From Lewinella sp039816955 (GTDB lineage: Bacteria > Bacteroidota > Bacteroidia > Chitinophagales > Saprospiraceae): DNA of 64,000 bases. Of this stretch, positions 59,516 to 64,000 are shown piece after piece. Location of the stretch: positions 1 to 64,000 of the forward strand of contig JBCBWU010000008.1 of NCBI GenBank assembly GCA_039816955.1. Direction: 5' to 3'. The translations under genes were made by a program, and so were the position numbers. The notes below the pieces were generated by a model. It made no database searches. It was not told where the DNA came from and saw only the letters and a program-made list of their open reading frames with translations. Position 1 is the first letter of the stretch, and each line of letters begins with the position of its first letter.

Positions 59516-60511
59516 ATGGTTAAAATCGGAGATGTTGAAATTGGAGAGTTTCCGCTCTTGCTCGCCCCCATGGAAGATGTGAGTGATCCACCCTTCCGGG
59601 CCTTGTGCAAAGAGCAGGGATGTGATATGATGTATACGGAGTTTATATCGGTAGAAGGCTTGATACGTGATGCTACTAAAAGCGTACAAAAGCTGGACAT
59701 CTACGACGAGGAACGCCCGATCGGAATTCAAATCTTCGGGGCCAATCTCGACTCTATGGAAAGAGCTGCAGAGATTGTCGAGGAAGCCCAGCCAGAGGTG
59801 TTGGATATTAATTTTGGTTGCCCAGTTAAGAAAGTGACTTGCAAAGGTGCTGGTGCGGGTATCTTGCAGGATATCCCAAAGATGGTGCGCCTCACCGAGG
59901 CCATTGTCAAGCGAACTAATCTTCCCGTGACGGTGAAAACGCGCTTGGGCTGGGACGATAAAACCCAGTACATCGAAGACGTAGCGGAACGCCTACAGGA
60001 TGTAGGTATCAAGGCCCTCGCTATCCACGGTCGAACCCGCAAGCAAATGTATAAAGGAGAAGCAGATTGGACCAGAATCGGCCGAATCAAAGAGAACCCT
60101 CGTATTCACATTCCAATCTTTGGCAACGGAGATATTGATAGTCCGCAAAAAGCTGAAACTTACCGGGAGCGTTACGGAGTAGATGGCATTATGATTGGTC
60201 GGGCCAGCATTGGTTATCCCTGGATCTTCCGCGAAATCAAACACTATTTTGCTACTGGTGAAACTTTGCCGGCGCCAACTATTGTTGAACGAGTGGCCGC
60301 TTGTAAGCAACACCTACAGCATGGCTTGGACTGGAAAGGGCTAAAGCTTGGCGTATTAGAAATGCGTCGTCACTATTCCAACTACTTCCGCGGTTATCCC
60401 GGTATTAAGGAATACCGTAAAATACTGGTAACGGAGCATGATCCAGCCATCTTGTTCGCAACCTTAGACGAGATCAAGCACGTTTACGCGGAAGCGCAGC
60501 CCGTGGCGTAG
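59516..60511 (+). CDS. dusB: tRNA dihydrouridine synthase DusB
   Basis: 331 residues from the ATG at 59516 (MVKIGDVEIGEFPLLLAPME). APMEDVSDPPFRALCKEQG is the flavin-site start, and LDINFGCPVKKVTCKGAGAG contains the catalytic Cys (GCP). ALAIHGRTRKQMYKGEADW and IMIGRASIGYPWIFREI are also conserved. The FMN enzyme reduces uridines in tRNA D-loops. The cca gene follows 57 bp later on the same strand. Confidence 0.96.
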   Translation: MVKIGDVEIGEFPLLLAPMEDVSDPPFRALCKEQGCDMMYTEFISVEGLIRDATKSVQKLDIYDEERPIGIQIFGANLDSMERAAEIVEEAQPEVLDINFGCPVKKVTCKGAGAGILQDIPKMVRLTEAIVKRTNLPVTVKTRLGWDDKTQYIEDVAERLQDVGIKALAIHGRTRKQMYKGEADWTRIGRIKENPRIHIPIFGNGDIDSPQKAETYRERYGVDGIMIGRASIGYPWIFREIKHYFATGETLPAPTIVERVAACKQHLQHGLDWKGLKLGVLEMRRHYSNYFRGYPGIKEYRKILVTEHDPAILFATLDEIKHVYAEAQPVA

Positions 60512-60568
60512 TTCGTACAACTTAATTATACCTCCTCATATATATCCCACCTCCAAATCTAATTCTTC

Positions 60569-61996
60569 GTGGTATTTAGTATCGAAAAGCGGGAACAAAA
60601 GATATTCGAAGTTATTCAGGCCGCGGCCGAACAACTCGACTATCCCGCCTATGTAGTAGGTGGTTACGTACGCGACCGACTGCTAGCACGCCCATCTAAG
60701 GATATGGATATCGTTTGTGTCGGTAGTGGTATTGAGCTAGCTCAAGCCGTAGCGAAGCGCTTGCGCCCACGGCCGCGTGTGACTACCTACAAGCGCTTTG
60801 GCACTGCTATGCTGAAGCACGAAGGGATTGAGGTGGAATTCGTCGGAGCTCGTAAGGAAAGCTACCGCTCTGATTCTCGCAAACCTATCGTTGAAGAAGG
60901 TTCACTGGCGGATGATCAAAACCGTCGTGATTTTACGATTAATGCGCTGGCCGTAAGTCTGAACGAAACCAATTACGGTGCCATCATCGACCCCTTCGAC
61001 GGCTTGGAAGACCTGGAGCAAAAGAAGATTATCACGCCACTAGAGCCTGGTAAAACCTTCTCCGACGATCCGCTGCGCATGATGCGGGCCATCCGTTTTG
61101 CTTCCCAATTGGGTTTTTATATCGAAGAACATACCCTGGAGGCCATCTCCAAGTTTCGTAATCGGATCAAGATTATTTCGCAGGAGCGTATCGCTACCGA
61201 GCTAAATAAGATCCTACTCTCGGCCAAGCCTAGTGTGGGATTCAAGCTCTTGTTTGACACTGGGCTTTTGGAGTTAATCCTACCGGAACTTGCTGCCATG
61301 TACGGCGTTGAGGTGAAGAACGGCATTGGGCATAAAGACAACTTCTACCATACGCTACAGGTAGTTGACCAACTCGCGCCTAAAAGCAATAACCTTTGGT
61401 TGCGCTGGTCTGCGCTGCTGCACGATATTGCTAAGCCCGTCACCAAGCGCTTTGACAAAGAACAAGGTTGGACCTTTCACGGCCACGAGGCTGTAGGAGC
61501 GGCTATGGTGCCACGGATCTTCCGACGCTTGCGCTTACCGATGGACCACAAAATGAAGTTTGTGCAAAAAATGGTGCAGCTACACCAGCGCCCCATTGCC
61601 CTCACCAAGGAAAATATCACTGACTCTGCTGTACGCCGTATCCTTTTCGAAGCCGGAGATGATATCGATCAACTGATGCAGCTGTGCGAAGCCGATATTA
61701 CCTCCAAGAATGAAAAGCGGGTGCAGCGCTACTTGCGCAACTACGAATACCTGCGTGAACGCCTGCGAGAGGTAGAGGAAAAAGATCACCTACGCAATTG
61801 GCAACCGCCGATTAGTGGTGAGTTGATTATGGATACCTTTTCTATTCCCCCCAGCCGCAATGTTGGCGTGATCAAAAATGCCATTCGGGAAGCCATTCTA
61901 GATGGTGAAATTCCCAACGAGTACAAAGCAGCTTTCGCCTTTATGCTAAAGACGGCAGAAGAAATGGGGCTCCAGACCGCCGCGGATAAGTCGTAG
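60569..61996 (+). CDS. CCA tRNA nucleotidyltransferase / polyA polymerase family with HD domain
   Basis: 475 residues starting with GTG at 60569; no nearby in-frame ATG exists. The nucleotidyltransferase head has VVGGYVRDRLLARPSKDMDI with the two Asp, then RRDFTINALAVSL and FSDDPLRMMRAIRFASQLGF. The central helical region leads to an HD domain, WSALLHDIAKPVTKRF, with FHGHEAVGAAM. It adds or repairs the tRNA 3' CCA. It lies with dusB, another tRNA gene. Confidence 0.93.
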   Translation: MVFSIEKREQKIFEVIQAAAEQLDYPAYVVGGYVRDRLLARPSKDMDIVCVGSGIELAQAVAKRLRPRPRVTTYKRFGTAMLKHEGIEVEFVGARKESYRSDSRKPIVEEGSLADDQNRRDFTINALAVSLNETNYGAIIDPFDGLEDLEQKKIITPLEPGKTFSDDPLRMMRAIRFASQLGFYIEEHTLEAISKFRNRIKIISQERIATELNKILLSAKPSVGFKLLFDTGLLELILPELAAMYGVEVKNGIGHKDNFYHTLQVVDQLAPKSNNLWLRWSALLHDIAKPVTKRFDKEQGWTFHGHEAVGAAMVPRIFRRLRLPMDHKMKFVQKMVQLHQRPIALTKENITDSAVRRILFEAGDDIDQLMQLCEADITSKNEKRVQRYLRNYEYLRERLREVEEKDHLRNWQPPISGELIMDTFSIPPSRNVGVIKNAIREAILDGEIPNEYKAAFAFMLKTAEEMGLQTAADKS

Positions 61997-62010
61997 AAAC
62001 AAATAAGAAA

Positions 62011-62055
62011 TAGGAAGTCAGAAATGGAAAGTATCCATAGATTTCTAATTTCCTA
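62011..62055. terminator. Hairpin between convergent cca and a hypothetical gene
   Basis: TAGGAAGTCAGAAAT (62011-62025) pairs with 62041-62055 with one wobble and one mismatch in 15; the loop holds a GGA/TCC extension. It lies between the convergent cca gene and the minus-strand hypothetical gene, and overlaps the latter's stop codon. No T tract is present. Confidence 0.4.
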
Positions 62056-62517
62056 CTTCCGATCTTCCCACTTATTGTGAAAGCGTAAGAGATGCTTATC
62101 CGCCTGCTCATTGTAGAGCTTTAGGACAAGTGTAGTTTTCTTACGACGATCCAATGGAAAAAGAATCTTCACCGGATTGTGCACATAACCATTGTCGTCA
62201 AACATCAACACCTGACGATTGCGCGTGGAAAGTTGAAAGGCTTGGAGTTCTGCTACGCCTGCTGGCAGAGGAACATCAATATAGCCTTCTTCCCTCAGAA
62301 AAGACTTTATCATGGCGTAGGTATCCTCCAAAGTACGACCAGCAAATACAGCTTCGTAGACTTTACCGTCGCTCTGCCCTCCTGAATAGTCATCACCAGC
62401 TCTCGGAAAAGCATTACGCATCGGCGCTTTCAAGTTACTGGCATCGGCCTCCATATACGAGGCAATCATCACTGGCCGACCATTAATGCGTACTTTTTGC
62501 TTTGGAGACAGTCCCAT
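62053..62517 (-). CDS. Conserved-looking hypothetical protein
   Basis: 154 residues, no family recognised. MGLSPKQKVRINGRPVMIAS is followed by a Gly/Asp-rich loop (RAGDDYSGGQSDGKVYEAVF), then TLEDTYAMIKSFLREEGYID, and a strand-rich end (FPLDRRKKTTLVLKLYN). It has no signal peptide or membrane helix. Length and codon pattern suggest a real gene. A TATTTTTG -7 box lies at 62559-62566 on the minus strand. The rest of the gap to 62774 shows nothing recognisable. Confidence 0.65.
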   Translation of the reverse strand: MGLSPKQKVRINGRPVMIASYMEADASNLKAPMRNAFPRAGDDYSGGQSDGKVYEAVFAGRTLEDTYAMIKSFLREEGYIDVPLPAGVAELQAFQLSTRNRQVLMFDDNGYVHNPVKILFPLDRRKKTTLVLKLYNEQADKHLLRFHNKWEDRK

Positions 62518-62774
62518 ACCTGTTCTATTTTATGGCTGACAAAAACAACAGTTCCGCCCAAAAATAAGACAGGGATGCATAAAATAAAAGTTTTTGTTTA
62601 AAATAATTTCATCGCCCTACATTTATAGTGGATTGCAATGCGTCCCTACACAAAAAACAACAGCGAAGTAAGTAGGAACTGATTTGGCTCTTACTACCTC
62701 GCCGCGTGATCTATACAAAAGAACGATTAAATTTTGGGCTGCCTATCTCCGGTAGTATATCTTGATAGCCGGTG

Positions 62775-63452
62775 CTAGTCTAGATCATCATAGTCGATTC
62801 GATTCAACGCTTTGCGTAGATCATCTCCTTCCAAGCCGTCGCCTTTTAGGGTGATAATGTAACGTTCATCGTAGAAAAAGATTAATTCGGCATTACCGGT
62901 ACCCGAGTCCCACTTTTCGTAAGCCTTATGACCGTCGATAGTGGAGGTGCGCTCGTAGCCATCATCGCTCTCCCGATCTATACTTACCGAAGCCCAGGCT
63001 ACCATGCCCAACTTCATCATACCAGCCTGGCCAGCGTCTACTACTTGCACATCCAAGCGCTGATCATCTTCCTCGTACTCTGCTTCCGCCTGTGAAAGTG
63101 TAAAACCCATGGCAGATGTCCGCTCGCCACTGTGGTCTGTTCTATCCATGCCTAGTAGGCGCTCGGGAAGAATATCTTTCAAATCACGAAAGTCCATGGC
63201 TTCGACATCTTCGTCCGTCTCAGAATTTCGGATAGCGTCGGAAGCATCTTGTAAAGCATCAGCTATTCCATTCTGGATGTCATCGGTGTCAATATTTACG
63301 TTGACGGTTTGCTTGTCGCCATTTTCGTCTTCAAAAGTTACTTCAATACCATCTTCATTATCTTCTTCGGTTGTGTCAGCATCTCCACCACAGGAATAGA
63401 TAGCGAAGCTTAATAGGGTCAGGAAAAATAATAGGGAATGTTTAAAATACAT
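62775..63452 (-). CDS. Acidic lipoprotein of unknown function
   Basis: 225 residues with a lipoprotein signal (MYFKHSLLFFLTLLSFAIYSC, split after 20 residues at the lipobox Cys). The mature N-terminus is very acidic (DADTTEEDNEDGIEVTFEDE). The later part has DILPERLLGMDRTDHSGERT and strand pattern such as GMVAWASVSIDRESD and ELIFFYDERYIITLKG, a plausible small beta domain. No named family was recognised. A TACATTTG -7 box lies at 63479-63486 on the minus strand. Confidence 0.7.
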   Translation of the reverse strand: MYFKHSLLFFLTLLSFAIYSCGGDADTTEEDNEDGIEVTFEDENGDKQTVNVNIDTDDIQNGIADALQDASDAIRNSETDEDVEAMDFRDLKDILPERLLGMDRTDHSGERTSAMGFTLSQAEAEYEEDDQRLDVQVVDAGQAGMMKLGMVAWASVSIDRESDDGYERTSTIDGHKAYEKWDSGTGNAELIFFYDERYIITLKGDGLEGDDLRKALNRIDYDDLD

Positions 63453-63600
63453 GATGAAACGTTTTTTGTAGTACGTTCCAAATGTAGGCGATTTAATAAT
63501 ATCCTAGGCGCAGAATTTCGATTAAAGAAAGGGAAAACACGATGAGGGTAAGTCAGTATAATCTTATGGTAATTAGCTAGTGTGAGGAAGGTCAACCAAC

Positions 63601-63637
63601 AAAAAATCCCAAATGAGCAATGCGCCATTCGAGATTT
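63601..63637. terminator. Possible bidirectional terminator downstream of lysS
   Basis: AAAAATC (63601-63607) pairs with GATTTTT (63631-63637), with an interrupted inner AATG/CATT pair. It has As on the 5' side and Ts on the 3' side and lies ~65 bp after the lysS stop. A second stem AGTTCTCGGA/TCCGAGAACT (63651-63683) lies closer to lysS without a T tract. Confidence 0.4.
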
Positions 63638-63702
63638 TTACTTCTATCGATAGTTCTCGGAAAACTCGGAGTTCTCCGAGAACTTAATTGCAATTTAACT
63701 GC

Positions 63703-64000
63703 TTACTCCTCCGCTACTTCCTCTTCTTGCTTGCGCTTCTCCGGGCGCATTTGTGGGAAGAAGAGCACCTCCTGGATACTCGTTTGTCCAGTAAGGAGCA
63801 TCACTAGACGGTCTACACCAATACCAATACCAGAGGTTGGGGGCATGCCGTATTCCAGTGCGCGCAGGAAGTCATCATCCAAAGCCATCGCTTCATCATC
63901 ACCACGCTTCGCGAGGGTCAATTGATCCTCAAAGCGTTCGCGCTGATCAATGGGATCGTTCAACTCGGTGTAGGCATTTGCCAGCTCCTTTCCATTGACA
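63703..64000 (-). CDS. lysS: Lysyl-tRNA synthetase, C-terminal end (5' end outside window)
   Basis: The frame runs off the window edge at 64000; about 98 residues are visible. It begins VNGKELANAYTELNDPIDQR, part of class II motif 2/3 surroundings, and contains the motif 3 GMPPTSGIGIGVDRLVMLLT. FFPQMRPEK near the C-terminus is typical of LysRS. The tail is acidic (EEEVAEE). It charges tRNA-Lys. Confidence 0.95.
   Translation of the reverse strand, partial: VNGKELANAYTELNDPIDQRERFEDQLTLAKRGDDEAMALDDDFLRALEYGMPPTSGIGIGVDRLVMLLTGQTSIQEVLFFPQMRPEKRKQEEEVAEE

Noticed and set aside
1..64000. tRNA, rRNA, CRISPR arrays, prophage or intact insertion sequences
   Set aside because: None were recognised by eye; no cloverleaf, repeat-spacer pattern, integrase or transposase was seen. 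A tRNA scan was not possible here.

Overview
The window looks like a chromosomal segment of a marine, filamentous or gliding Bacteroidota, most likely a Saprospiria/Lewinella relative. The reasons are: type IX secretion (T9SS) families (PorV/PorQ, PorP/SprF, a PorE-like OmpA protein, and the C-terminus of a large secreted protein); upstream promoters of the Bacteroidota form TTG-N18-20-TAnnTTTG; no evident Shine-Dalgarno sequences; and lineage-typical families (YtxJ, DUF2721, Bacteroides-type OadA). Taxonomy is an inference from gene content, not a database match. No rRNA, tRNA, CRISPR array, phage or intact insertion sequence was recognised.

Layout. 1-6.7 kb: T9SS secreted-protein C-terminus and a PorV-like barrel, then greA (with an attenuator-like leader), a HIT protein, ruvC (minus), and a run of envelope genes (UPF0104 flippase-like, DUF3108, DUF4230) ending in pgeF at 7.5 kb. 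7.5-16.3 kb, all minus: two orphan histidine kinases, an SGNH hydrolase, an MBL hydrolase, proline/glutamate catabolism (pruA) and a GT2 glycosyltransferase. 16.4-19.8 kb, plus: a three-gene unit of two coiled-coil proteins and a substrate-binding/OmpA fusion, the best candidate for an undescribed envelope system. 19.9-24.9 kb: membrane proteins, galK and yebC. 25-28.4 kb: a 1127-residue caspase-alpha/beta-hydrolase fusion, second candidate for new biology. 28.5-34.3 kb: a glutaredoxin-like protein, a TIGR04283-type glycosyltransferase, pdhB, a mirror-symmetric divergent promoter, a 52-residue lipoprotein with ytxJ, mnmD, an AP2/HNH-like protein and ribD.

34.4-43.1 kb: a secreted thioredoxin, S37 peptidase, HerA-like ATPase, NUC1-type nuclease, a TonB-domain protein, and a PorE-like/PorP pair. 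43.2-46.2 kb: a nonsense-interrupted GNAT gene coupled to tilS, then aspartate kinase. 46.4-49.8 kb: oadGAB sodium-pumping decarboxylase. 50-57.5 kb: an esterase that has lost its catalytic core, a small HTH protein, a methyltransferase, an HtrA protease, an acyl-CoA carboxylase beta subunit, and small membrane proteins flanking a fused FIST/histidine-kinase relic. 57.5-64 kb: small lipoproteins, NhaD, dusB, cca, two unknowns and the 3' end of lysS.

Together this is mostly core metabolism and envelope biology. Sodium links OadGAB (export) and NhaD (re-entry coupled to protons). Three genes show decay (GNAT, esterase, FIST kinase), so the segment carries recent gene loss as well as intact core operons.
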